Below are positions 39,672-50,600 of a stretch of 64,000 nucleotides of DNA, piece after piece (position 1 is the stretch's first letter; each line of letters starts with the position of its first letter). Below the pieces are notes generated by a model that was not told the origin of the DNA, did not search any database, and saw nothing but the letters and a program-made list of their open reading frames with translations. Both the position numbers and the translations under genes were made by a program. Origin of the DNA: Symsagittifera roscoffensis (Eukaryota; Xenacoelomorpha; Acoela; Convolutidae); assembly GCF_963678635.1 (NCBI RefSeq), contig NC_087068.1:52180563-52244562 (forward strand), in the 5' to 3' direction.

Positions 39672-42274
39672 AATTATTAATTTTTCTCCAACTCCTTTTT
39701 CTAGTAATCTCAAATCAAAACATAAACCCTTCTCCCCGCACAGGACCCCAAGATTTATTAGTAACACATTACGATTGTGAAGAAAACGAACAAAAAACAC
39801 TACACAAGTATGCAATAAATCAAGTATCACAGTGCGAAACAGAACCCCAAGCCATAGAAACTACAAATGTCATAGCAACACTTTATTCAAAAGCCCGAGT
39901 AACTACAGTTATAGGATATAAATTCACAGCAACATTTTCTGAAAAGAAAGTACATTGTTCACAAGTCTCAAACGGAAATAAAAACCGACTTGACCATGAA
40001 TCATTCTACCAGAGTAATATAGAACGACTTTTACATCTCAATCCCGAAGATTGTAAAAACGAGTTACTCCGACTAAACATCACAAAAAATAAAAACACAG
40101 ATAGAAATTTAGTATATTTCCAAGTTTTTTCAGATTCTGTACATCAAGCAGAACTTGAAAGATATCAAGGACATATAAAACTAGATGAAAAATACCCATA
40201 CAACGGCGCACACGGACGATTAACCTATGACATGCACGATAAACACTGGATACCACACATTGGTATAAATGACCCATCAAACTGCAAAGCAGACACAAAA
40301 AATAAAGGATACCAAGAAATAATGTTTTTCGATTGGAAAATACAACTCGAAAAAAAACAACTCGCACGAGATTTATCAGACAACACAATGATTTATCAAG
40401 GAATTAGATTACCTTGTAAAAACGACCAAGGTTATTGCGACCCTACCACCAGAACACAAGCAACAATTGTTTGGTTCCCCGAAGACACATGTACAACATT
40501 TCAAGTAGCAAAAATACACGCTCGTATGATAAAATTTCACGAAAAATATTTTATACAATCAATACCATATGAACAAGTAAATCCATTACGAAAAATAAGT
40601 TCTAATTTTCGAAACATTCATGATATAGAAAATAAATTAACACGTTTTCAAATATATCAAGAAACAGAACTTGCATGTAAATACAGAAACCCACTTCACA
40701 AAACACAATACTCTGAAATATTAGTTGAATACGAAAATGGATTCGACATGACCACTGGAAAAATAAAAGTCGACCCATACGCCACAAGTCATCCCCTAAA
40801 CGAAGGAACATCATATATACCAGTTAATTTTCAAAAGAATACAGGTCAAGCTGGTGGACATTTAAAACCCCAAAACGATCAAAGCACACGTTTACAAGAA
40901 CTATCACTAATGAATAGTACATATTTTGGTAATATCAACTATGATATTCACTTAGATATGAAACTAGACTACACGATTAGCCGAATTTTTCAAGAAATGT
41001 CACTCTCCGAATTAGAAACATTACACCAACTATGCGAATTAGAAAGAACACAAATATTACAATCACTTGCACTAGCAGTATTAAAAATACCCTACGCAGG
41101 AAATTTACTATCAGGAAATAGATCAAATTTTTTAGACTATGAAGGAAACATCTTATGGTTTTATACTTGTACTAAAAAAGTATCACCACTATACGTTTTT
41201 GAAGATAAACGATGTTATAAAAGAATCCCTATCTTTTATAAGAATAAAGTACATTTCGTTGACACACTTTCACGAAGAACCTATTTCTGGGATACCGCAG
41301 TTCCATGTGGATCAGAAAATAGCCACAACGTAGTACAACTAAACCCTGATGAAGATAAATATTACCTTCTCACCCCATATCCCACATTAATGCAATCACT
41401 CAAAAAATTTTCACCAGAAAGCATTCGCGCTATCGCTCGAAACCCAAATATAGACTTACAATCAATAGGAATATACTCAAAATCAGATATTCAACATCAC
41501 ATTAGAACACAACAATTCCAGGAATTATTAACACAAATGGACACAATACAAAGACAATCAATTGACCAAAACTTATGCAAACTTGCCGAAACCGCAGGAT
41601 TTGCAGACATCTATACGCAAGACTATAGCGGATATTTTAAAGACATTAGAGATTATATATATCTAAACGGTGAAAAATACCGTCCCCAAGATATATCACC
41701 TATCAATATTTTTAGCTTTGTTACACTCAAGAATGAAATTCTTGATTTTCTAGGATGGCCCTACTACATCTTAGAAAAACTAACTATTTTATACGCAATG
41801 TTTAATTTTATTGGATTTCTTTTTTCACTCTTAAAAGGAATCTATAACACATGTGCTATACACACACAAGTCAATAGACAAGCAAGTCTAGCACGCATAC
41901 TATTTGCAGGATTTTTTGGAATATTTTCTACATCTATAAACAAAATTCTTTTAGACGCACAAATAAAAGAATATAACACAAAAATAGCAACAAGACAGAA
42001 CACATACGACGAAGAACATAACAATGCAGACACAACACCAACAGCACCACAGTTACCACCCCTACCACATAACCATCCATTATCCCTAGTCCCACGTAAT
42101 TTTCGAAATTTAGCCATAACACATAATAATTTTAGACCAACCATATCACAAAGTCCCATCCAACATTTAATGCCACACCACTCACAAGATGAAAATACTT
42201 ATGAACAAATTATAGAACAACCCCATACCACCGCTTTTCAGTCTCAAAATAATAATTTTTTTAGCCCACGATGA
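39659..42274 (+). CDS. env: Envelope-like glycoprotein (871 aa)
   Basis: Starts with a signal peptide (MYILKLLIFLQLLFLVIS). A Cys-rich ectodomain of ~670 residues follows with several N-glycosylation sequons (NITK, NSTY, NRSN). Two hydrophobic stretches lie at ~701-735 (ILYAMFNFIGFLFSLL) and ~743-764 (ARILFAGFFGIFSTSINKILL), then a ~105-residue Pro/His-rich tail. This is the layout of a type I viral glycoprotein with an unusually long tail. I cannot say from which virus class it derives, and I see no clear RxKR furin site. The ORF is intact, overlaps the preceding ATG-less frame by 13 bp and the next ORF by 4 bp (ATGA). As the only env-like gene, it would allow cell-to-cell spread if expressed. 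Confidence 0.75.
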   Translation: MYILKLLIFLQLLFLVISNQNINPSPRTGPQDLLVTHYDCEENEQKTLHKYAINQVSQCETEPQAIETTNVIATLYSKARVTTVIGYKFTATFSEKKVHCSQVSNGNKNRLDHESFYQSNIERLLHLNPEDCKNELLRLNITKNKNTDRNLVYFQVFSDSVHQAELERYQGHIKLDEKYPYNGAHGRLTYDMHDKHWIPHIGINDPSNCKADTKNKGYQEIMFFDWKIQLEKKQLARDLSDNTMIYQGIRLPCKNDQGYCDPTTRTQATIVWFPEDTCTTFQVAKIHARMIKFHEKYFIQSIPYEQVNPLRKISSNFRNIHDIENKLTRFQIYQETELACKYRNPLHKTQYSEILVEYENGFDMTTGKIKVDPYATSHPLNEGTSYIPVNFQKNTGQAGGHLKPQNDQSTRLQELSLMNSTYFGNINYDIHLDMKLDYTISRIFQEMSLSELETLHQLCELERTQILQSLALAVLKIPYAGNLLSGNRSNFLDYEGNILWFYTCTKKVSPLYVFEDKRCYKRIPIFYKNKVHFVDTLSRRTYFWDTAVPCGSENSHNVVQLNPDEDKYYLLTPYPTLMQSLKKFSPESIRAIARNPNIDLQSIGIYSKSDIQHHIRTQQFQELLTQMDTIQRQSIDQNLCKLAETAGFADIYTQDYSGYFKDIRDYIYLNGEKYRPQDISPINIFSFVTLKNEILDFLGWPYYILEKLTILYAMFNFIGFLFSLLKGIYNTCAIHTQVNRQASLARILFAGFFGIFSTSINKILLDAQIKEYNTKIATRQNTYDEEHNNADTTPTAPQLPPLPHNHPLSLVPRNFRNLAITHNNFRPTISQSPIQHLMPHHSQDENTYEQIIEQPHTTAFQSQNNNFFSPR

Positions 42275-44079
42275 GCCGACAACTTGGATCCCTACACCGA
42301 TCAAATTCCCACCCAACCAACCTCACCACTCCAATCCCAATAATACCACTTTTTGCTTTTCCGCCACCCGATTTCCCATCCAGTAATGTAACATCCGGCA
42401 TGAATTCCGATACTAATTCACACATCTCAGTTTTATACTCCATCTCACAACTCAATAACCCGAATATTGAAACCCCCGATGAATTTGTCGACTCTGAACC
42501 ATCTCCATCAAATAATTTTCACACCAATCCCTTAAATTTTTCCCAACCCCCTTTTCAACCCATACTACCAAATAACCCTGACCCAACCAATTCTACACCC
42601 TCTTATGCTTCCCAAGTCACTCCAACCTACTCCTCACTTCACTCAGACCAATCATCTCATTCTTCAGACACCCCCCGAATCTCCCCAGAACTAGATAATT
42701 TCATTACCCTACAACAACAATCCTATCACCTTGACACCCCAACCATAAACCAAATCTCATCCACAATAGATTCATCCAACCCTCCTACCCCTACACCCTC
42801 TTCAATTTATACTGATTCATTAGCACCATCATCCACAACTACTAAATCTTCACTCAGCACTAATAGAGCTTACCGCACTATTAAAAGGAAGTTCCCCAAC
42901 CATCCTTTCCCAGCGAAACCAGGAACAGCCCGTGAATATATCAACCATCCACAACACACTAACACAAAAGAATTTTTAGCTATCACCTTACCCTCATTTC
43001 CACAATACACCTTAAACACCCCTCATGACACTAACGAGACACGTAACTTTGTAGACGAATACGTTTTAATGCCTACCCTTCCTTGGACCTCATATTATCA
43101 TTTTACAAATCCCCTTTGCTTACCTTTATCTAACACTCATATCGATATAGAACGAAATAAGGACATGCTATATCGACTCACTACACCACTAACACCTAGA
43201 CAATTTACTTACATTGGATACAAAAAATCACTAAAAACACACACTGCACCCCGAGCTAATGAATATACACTAGAATATTACGATCATAACATCATCAGAA
43301 CTAACCAAGATCAATTCTTAGACGACGATCGCTTCGCTAACCCACAAATCACCGAGAAATTTTTCATTAAAACACCATATGTATTTACACTAAATATCTT
43401 CGATCGCAAGTTTGACCACATTATCTCAGAAGCACTAACAGACACGCAAGCCTACGAAAGTTTTAAAGAACGCTTCCAAATATTTTCACTAACCTTTCAT
43501 TTCCTTGCACCACATGAAAGAGATTTGCACTGCTCACACGATATTATGTTGCGCACTAAACAAACACACACATATACTTATTATCGTTTCATCCAAAATC
43601 ACTTTGACCTACACACTCCCTCCAGACAACCACACCATCGTTTTCAATTCATCAATTCCAAATACACCTCACCATTCTTTCTTAACTTCACATATTGCAT
43701 TAAAGATACTAACTTTCATGGTATTCTTCGAAATTATGATCCCATAACCCAAATGTATATCTTTTGTCCCATCACCAAGACCTTCAACGCAGAAGAATCC
43801 CGACCCTTCCTCATCCCACACGAGTTTGTACAACCTATAGAAATCCCCATTTTAGAATTCATCCATAACACTAAATTCAACCACAAATTATATAATATAA
43901 TCCAAAACACACCTTATGAATTTGCAGTTGGCACTGAAGAACTAACCACCATTAAGGCACTTCAATTGCTTTGGCCACTGCTTCAAACTAAAAATATCAT
44001 CCGCATCTTAGCCAAACTACTAACAACTTCAGATCTCATCCACGACATTTTCCCCCACGGTTTCTTCCCCGACGACTAA
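42271..44079 (+). CDS. 602-aa accessory protein of unknown function
   Basis: ATG 42271 overlaps the env stop as ATGA, a layout compatible with termination-reinitiation. Residues 1-~200 are Pro/Ser/Thr/Asn-rich and disordered, with a basic patch (RTIKRKFPNHPF) at ~206 that may be a nuclear signal. Residues ~225-602 look folded, aromatic-rich and uninterrupted (for example LPWTSYYHFTNPLCLPL, FTYIGYKKSLKTH). There is no signal peptide, transmembrane helix or catalytic motif. An intact 602-codon frame in a young element argues that it is used. A strong splice donor lies 3 bp after the stop. No family recognised. Confidence 0.7.
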   Translation: MSRQLGSLHRSNSHPTNLTTPIPIIPLFAFPPPDFPSSNVTSGMNSDTNSHISVLYSISQLNNPNIETPDEFVDSEPSPSNNFHTNPLNFSQPPFQPILPNNPDPTNSTPSYASQVTPTYSSLHSDQSSHSSDTPRISPELDNFITLQQQSYHLDTPTINQISSTIDSSNPPTPTPSSIYTDSLAPSSTTTKSSLSTNRAYRTIKRKFPNHPFPAKPGTAREYINHPQHTNTKEFLAITLPSFPQYTLNTPHDTNETRNFVDEYVLMPTLPWTSYYHFTNPLCLPLSNTHIDIERNKDMLYRLTTPLTPRQFTYIGYKKSLKTHTAPRANEYTLEYYDHNIIRTNQDQFLDDDRFANPQITEKFFIKTPYVFTLNIFDRKFDHIISEALTDTQAYESFKERFQIFSLTFHFLAPHERDLHCSHDIMLRTKQTHTYTYYRFIQNHFDLHTPSRQPHHRFQFINSKYTSPFFLNFTYCIKDTNFHGILRNYDPITQMYIFCPITKTFNAEESRPFLIPHEFVQPIEIPILEFIHNTKFNHKLYNIIQNTPYEFAVGTEELTTIKALQLLWPLLQTKNIIRILAKLLTTSDLIHDIFPHGFFPDD

Positions 44080-44082
44080 CAG

Positions 44083-44158
44083 GTAAGTATGAATTATACA
44101 TATTACTAATTAATTCAAATATTAGAAACTCACCATTCTTTATCCATGTTTTCTTTAG
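44083..44158 (+). other. Candidate short intron in the 3' region
   Basis: Donor CAG|GTAAGT at 44083, three bases after the stop of the 602-aa ORF, and an acceptor TTTTCTTTAG ending at 44158, with a CTAAT branch-like motif at about 44,105. Length 76 bp. The donor alone could also splice to a distant site. Confidence 0.45.
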
Positions 44159-45141
44159 AATTTTAGCCTTCATCCTAGATCATCTGAAAAATTCACAAAA
44201 GAAAAATAAAAAATAGCAAACTTCTTCAAAACTGTTTAAGACCCTATTAAATTTTTGCACCAACAATTAAATAAATATAATACCAATGCAGTAAATTAAT
44301 TTATAAATTTTTCCCCCACAAGCAGTAAATCTAATAATGATGAAAATTTGTAACTTAATTTCCCCCAACAACTAGCAGTAAAATTAAAATTCGATGTAGT
44401 AAATTCATAAGAAGCAAATGCAGTACTAACCTTTTGATATTTTCATTCACTCGCATAAGAATTCTATCCAAACTCGCACAGCTCGCCCACGAAGAATTGT
44501 TTAAAATAATGAATTTCAGTTCCAAGCTTTCACACTCGATAACTCTAACACAAGATAACACGTTTCAAACTTTCCTTTAACCCGGTTGGAAAGGAATTAT
44601 ATACTAAACAAAACTAACCAATGCAGCTTACTAAACACCACAACACATAGCATAACAGCATGATTAAGAAAAGGAAACCAACGGTACCCAAACCGGATTA
44701 ACCCAGTTTAAAACTGGATAATTTATTCTTTTGAAGACTATTATAAAGTCTAAGAAAGAAATAATAAAACACAAAAAAGTCGAAAGACAAACCCATACCA
44801 CAAACAATTTGATTTTTGAAAAAAGGACACAACCAACAAAACATAAGAAAAACCACAACAAACCCAACATAAAACGTTGTCACATAACAGGACCTCTCAC
44901 AAAAACCGCATGCAATCATACTCCCACTCCTGGCCTAACCCACCAGGAAGGACGTCCTGAGCATGCTCTATAGCCGGCCTAACCCACCGTGCTACATCCA
45001 CGCTTTGTGACCACACTCCTATTTTTAATAAGAGCTACTCAAGGGTGAGTAACTCTTCAAAATAACTGAACTAAAACAAAAAGCTTTTGTGAAAACAACT
45101 ATCTAAAATCATAATTAAAAAATATTAAACTAATAAAAGTT
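44159..45141 (+). other. Family B 3' untranslated region
   Basis: No sense frame of note. GCAGTAAAT-type motif occurs about five times between 44,287 and 44,430, and CCTAACCCACC occurs twice near 44,935 and 44,980. The rest is A/C-rich. Confidence 0.45.
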
Positions 45142-45618
45142 TTATAAAATGTAAATTACATTATGCAATACATAGATCAGAATACAACACCAAGGACGAA
45201 CATCCAAAGACAAAACGACCCTACTACACTCGAGAAAGAATGGCCAACTACAATCAATATGCCGCCCACAATCACAACTCAAAGGATTTAGAGTACGACT
45301 TGACTTCGCAGAAAAGGACTTCATTGAACTAGACCAATGACCACCTCGATGTTCAAGTATACGTACAGATCCGAGTAACCAGGCATCCCCTCCACGCACA
45401 ATCTCCACGCCATTCCCAGACAAGGTCAAATACAAAGAAGTTCTCACCAATGAAACAGAAAAACCTGACATAGCCAACCATTCTGAAATCAGATTTGAGT
45501 TTGTTGCGAAAACCCAGTCGTTGTCTTGAGAAGACACAATGATTGAATCTGGGACTTCTCTAATAAGAAAACCCAGAAGAAATAAGATGTTCGCCAAATA
45601 CCAACGTCCATCATCCAT
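45142..45618 (-). CDS. 158-aa antisense ORF next to the 3' LTR
   Basis: A minus-strand ATG frame of 158 codons, ending about 50 bp left of the 3' LTR at its 5' side. The N-terminus has a hydrophobic segment (LANILFLLGFLI). Local composition is less A-rich than the rest of the element, and the sense strand here has no long frame. The LTR reading outward could act as antisense promoter, as for HTLV-1 HBZ, but that is analogy only. It may also be captured host sequence. No homology recognised. Confidence 0.4.
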   Translation of the reverse strand: MDDGRWYLANILFLLGFLIREVPDSIIVSSQDNDWVFATNSNLISEWLAMSGFSVSLVRTSLYLTLSGNGVEIVRGGDAWLLGSVRILEHRGGHWSSSMKSFSAKSSRTLNPLSCDCGRHIDCSWPFFLECSRVVLSLDVRPWCCILIYVLHNVIYIL

Positions 45619-45670
45619 CTTTCGAATTGCAGAAAAACTATTCTAAAAAACTCTGTAAAACCCGGATGGG

Positions 45671-46080
45671 TGGAACCTGATCTAAACTACATTTTATGAT
45701 TGGATAAATTAGATATTTTACCAATGTAAAGTATTTAATATTAACCAATCATGATCCATCTAACTAACAATCCACTTATTTGTAAGTGCTGAAATTACTT
45801 GTAATTTCAGCACCAGAGAGATTTGAATTTAACTTAGAAATTAGTTGAACTCTCCCGAGTACTTGAGCAGCCGCAATAAACCAGTATACCCTAGATCTAT
45901 TGAGCCTAGCAGAGACTAGTTAAACAACCTGAGACTAGATAGTATAAGAGTAAGATTAGGATCGGTATTAGACTAAGAAGTTGCACGAATCTATCCGGCC
46001 GAAAATAAGATAGCGTGACGAGCAGACGGTGTACCCTATCCGAATTTACTCTATGAGTTATACCCATCGGTCCTAACTCA
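45671..46080 (+). repeat. 3' LTR of family B
   Basis: 410 bp, three differences from the 5' LTR, no indels. The hairpin is at 45788-45811 and AATAAA at 45875-45880. It is followed by the CCGG duplication (46081-46084). The preceding bases (AAAACCCGGATGGG) are a poor polypurine tract. Confidence 0.95.
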
Positions 46081-46084
46081 CCGG

Positions 46085-47100
46085 GAACAGCCATACACGC
46101 ATTTTACATGCCCGACTCGAACACGATTTTGATCCAAAAGTCTATACACACCTAAGACCTAAAAAAGTTCGCAAAACCTTCGCGAAATTCTTAGACGGAG
46201 TCTGCCATGATGTCGAGATAAGGCCAAAATAACATCAAAACCAACAGACTATGGGGAAGCCAGTAAAGTTTTTTTTTCGATGTATCTTTTTGAATCCCTA
46301 AATATTCTAGACTTTGCATCAACACCAACGGACTATGGGGAGACCGTTACAGTCGAACTTTTTTCGTTGGGAGTTTTTTATGCCCGAAAATAATGCGCCA
46401 CGCTTACAAGTATCGTTAAAGCGTAAAATCCTGAAGTACCAAAACCGAATACCGGATTGGAACGTAGCATAGGTTCCACTCACTTTTGAAGCTAGACGAG
46501 GAGCAGCGCCAGGCTCTCCTAAGGCAATCAGAAACTAGGATATACTCAAGGCCAAAAGTGGAATCAGTCAAACTGCGACACAGTAAGTTTGATATAAACC
46601 GAAATATTATTTTTCACTCATGCTTCAATGCATACAGGGTTATAAGACATCAAAAAGGAGAAATAGCCTGGACGGTTCTATCATTGCAAAAGTAGAGCAA
46701 TCATACTTTAACTGTCAAGTCTCCAGATGCTATAAAAGCTTATTGGAATTGACTTTTAACTGTTCGCTGATGCCTTTATGGAATTGCTGTGTCCAACCTC
46801 GGCCTGTATAAGAAAAAATTTGCCAAAACCAATTAAACTTGTTTATCAAAATCTGATAAATCACAAATGTGCGAAGCTTTCCACAGTTTGAAACTTTACA
46901 TTCACACGTTTCGAAACAAGAATTCACATCCTTTTTGCATTTGTAAAACATTGGCATGTTACTAAAAGTCCTGTGTTTATGGAGCTGAATGAGAAAGCAT
47001 TGATGTCACAATTTAACTTTTTGCAGAACACTGTTTTTAATCAATTGAAGTTGAAACAGATTGTCAAATGAGTTAAACGGCGAGCATTTGATTAAGTTAT
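46085..47100. other. Right flank of family B, non-coding
   Basis: No gene recognised. A ~25-bp phrase with GACTATGGGGA is repeated at about 46,245 and 46,330. Small frames at 46.5-46.95 kb carry no motif. Confidence 0.45.
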
Positions 47101-47633
47101 TGTTCCGACTTTCGATACGAAAGTAACGGAATATTTGTGCTCGGGGTGGGTTTTTTTTTCTTCAGACAAATTTCGACTTTTTAATTAGGCATTTTTGACG
47201 GAATTTTTTTATATCATTCAAAAGGTATTGTTGTCCTGAGCTCAAATTTGAAAAGATATTTCACCTGTGGTCATTTTTTGTAAAGTTACGGGGGTTTAAA
47301 GATTGCCATTTTGGCCAATTTGGGACAATTAACGCGCGATATATTTCGTGCTATTAACGCGTAAGCGTAAAGTTAATCCGTCTTAGAAAACGTTAAAAAG
47401 GTTCAAAGAAGCTTATTTGCCATAAATGGTTTGTTACAAAGAGCGAAATTTATCCTTTTGTACTTTATATGGCGTGTGGGGGGATGATTTTCATAAAAAA
47501 TTTCAAATTTTAGAAAGAAAATTTTTCATTTTGTTTTATTTCATTGAATTTTTTAATGTTATTACTGCTGCTTCATAAACCTTAAAAGGCAGTCGGAACA
47601 TTCAGGGCTTCGCCCTGATACGAGCAGTCTTGT
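47101..47633 (+). repeat. Palindromic repeat family P, best-preserved copy
   Basis: About 530 bp. Left end TGTTCCGACTTTCGATACGA with palindromic CTTTCGATACGAAAG, then GTAACGGAATATTTGTGCTC. Right end GGCAGTCGGAACATTCAGGG followed by a perfect hairpin CAGGGC-TTC-GCCCTG. The internal CAATTAACGCGCGATATAT block is shared with the 25.3 kb copy. Confidence 0.8.
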
Positions 47634-50600
47634 TTGTTTTAGAGTTTAGTTTATTATGGAACATATAGTAGAGAAAATAGTTTTTACACTTGATAATTTA
47701 GGAAGTAGGGAGTTGACAAAGAAACTGTAAGTCTAAAAAAATATTGGTTAGTCAACACTAGAGTTTTAGAAACACAAATTAAATGAAAGCAAGAATATAG
47801 CAACAAACCAAAAAATTTAAAAAAAATAAAAATTATTAGAAAATTGTAAAAAAAAAACGGGTTCCTGGTTTCGGGAACTTGTTGGTGCGCCGGTCAACCC
47901 AGTGAGCTGGCGTAAAATTGTTTTTGCCTTTGAGTTTGATTTTTTTCTTCGTTAAAGTTTTGTTTCAATAATTTGCTTTTTTATGGAGACCAGTCAACTG
48001 AGAAGTTGACTGGTTCAAAAATCAAGGAAACTACCTCAAAACATCAAGGAATGTACAAGCAGAAAGTGACTTAAATCTTCAGGATACTTTAAATTGGTTT
48101 AGATTTTTAAAACTGGTATCCTATCAATTGTATAAGTTTAAATCTTGGCAAATCTAACAAAATCCATTTGTTTCGAAAACCCTAAAATTTTTCTGTTAGT
48201 TCTCTTTATATTGCTTCATTGGTAGTGTTTTGGTGTTAGATATTTACGTAAATACAGCTATTCCGAATTTTCGAGTTCCGAAACGAATACCTAAAGATTT
48301 GCGAGTTCCCTTGGTAGATAGATTTTGAACCAAAAAGAAGAAGCCTCAAGTTAGCGACATCTATGAACTAGCAAACTTGAGATTTCTTCCCTCCTAGACA
48401 GATCATTAGCAGTAAAAAAAAGTCTAACACGCAGCAAGCTCGAAAAACGAATAACCCAAGAAACAAGCATCCGAAAACAGCTGAAATTAAGTTACTACTA
48501 TCCAAAACTGTCGATTAAATTTTGGTAACTGGGTTCGAGTTATACTGTATAAAACTTTCAAATTAAGCTGGGAGGAAGTACACAAAAGCTTGTTTCCAAA
48601 GTTATTAAGGGCATTATAAGTAAATAATTCCTTGAACCCTCTAACTAAGTTCTTAGAGTGCTATCTACTTGTTTAGATATTTTTTATAGCTAACCTAATC
48701 GCTCTCCTAAGAACATCTGGAAGCTTCCCACCAACTGCCATAAGCGATCGCGTCTGAATGCTCGGGAAGCAAGGTCCTCGCGTATCACTTTAAGAGCTCT
48801 CACGCAGAATGTGGTACTAAATGTGGAGCTGAGTGCTGTGCTCTCGCTTAAACCTCTGATAAAACACAATAACACCCCGAAGCGCTCTTTTTTTTGAAAC
48901 GCATTTGTATCGCCCATTAGGGAAAGTATTTTGAATCACGTTTGTAAAAAATATCCTTGAATTGTAAAATTACACTCCTGGTGGCTTCAGTAAAACAGTT
49001 TATTTTTTCTACGGAAATTCCATCTTTAAGTCGGAGGTCAAAACACAACAAAAGGTCGAAACACAGAATGGCTCGATCCCTGTTTGTTGAACCAAAAACT
49101 CTAGCAAAAAGAGTTGAATCACGCGGAAATTGTATGGTTTTTAGAAGTAATTAGACAATAATGCTCCGGGGCATTAAAGGCATACTGAATTCGGAAAAAA
49201 CAGTGGCTTGAGCATAAGCACAGAAAACAGTGAGCGATACTTTTTATGACATATCTTAAGTACGCAGTACAATTAATTCTAAGATATAATTCAAAGGATA
49301 TTTTCGAAGAAGGAACTTCTTATCTTAGGCTCCCCTGAAAGCTATAACTGTTGCAAGGAACTGAGACAGTTCTGAGCCGATTAAAATTAACTAAAGTTCA
49401 GAGCCAATTTTAATCGGCTATAGCTGAGCCAATTAAAATCTTCCAAAGTTATTGACAAGCAGGCTGCATAATATTGTCTCTACTTCTTTGAATTGCTTGA
49501 GGAATCCTAAGTCTACTCAGTTTTTTTTTTCGAACAAACCCTTGTTTCTGAAAATCGGCTTTATTTAAATGATACGATCGAGTTTACGGAAACTATTTTG
49601 TTAGATAATTAATGTTAAATGGAACTATGACCAAGTTTCGCATGCAGTTACCTCGGCAGCTACAAATGGTGTAGTTGCTTCTTCTGTTCACATAGTAGTT
49701 CTATCCTTTTTAATTTCAGCTGAAGGAGCGAAAACTACATTGGATGACATTTTTTTTAGAACTGGAGAATAAAATATTTAATTGATCTTTGAATTTCGAA
49801 CTGGTTTAGAAAAAAATCATCAGTAATTCGGAAAACGGGGTCAAAAAGAACTGCACAGAATTCATTTTGATTACGAAAATTCTCATATAATTTTGAAATT
49901 AGAAACGACTGATTTGAAAAGGTTCAATGCATAACAGTTAAGTTCACATCGCAATGTTTGAGTTTCATGACATAAAAAATTTCAAGATTAAAACTTTCAG
50001 CAGCTTTTTTTTACCGTAGCTCCAAATTATGCGGAAAACATAGATGATTTCGCGGAAAAAAGTACACATAGATGAATGTTATGACCTAGCTTGTCCGAAA
50101 ACAAAAACTTTATTTTTTGCACTAATGGAAAAAATTAAACGCAATATCAGGATTTTACTCTTCAAATTGCCTGTTTTCAATGTTCATTTTAGGCAACAAT
50201 TACATCAATTTTCAATGAAATATTTTTATAGACCGAGAGCATGTGATTAGAATTAACTGTTTTATTTATCGAAATTTGGGTTCAATGACGTAACAATGCA
50301 ATATGGGTCTGAAAATTCCACTATACCTTTTTGCACTAACTTTTGCATCGTTGTAATTTTGTTCTTGAATAAGCCGAATAAAAGAATCGTTCATATGACG
50401 TGAAAATTTCTCAGCAAGAAAATCAAAACAGTCAAGGTTAAAAGTTTACTAAGTTTGGAGGTTCCTTGTTTTTTCACGCGAACTAAGCAATTTAGTATCA
50501 TTGGCAATTTTCAGACCCGGAGTGCCGTGTTAAGTCATTGAAACCAATATTTCATAGTTCACAGGGTAGCTCTGATTATACGCTCTTGGTCTATTTAAAA

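Larger units (their letters stand above)
27174..46080 (+). mobile_element. Family B: near-complete 18.9-kb env-containing Ty3/gypsy-type retroelement
   Basis: An 18,907-bp element bounded by 410-bp direct LTRs with TG...CA ends and flanked by a 4-bp CCGG duplication (27170-27173 and 46081-46084). The LTRs differ at three sites, so the insertion is young. Pol order (protease, RT, RNase H, integrase) is that of Ty3/gypsy elements and retroviruses. Downstream are an envelope-like gene and several unrecognised ORFs. The size is well beyond typical 5-9 kb gypsy elements; giant elements of this clade are known, for example the planarian Burro elements. The sense strand is A/C-rich and G-poor throughout. 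The only obvious lesion is a TAA between RT and RNase H. Confidence 0.93.
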
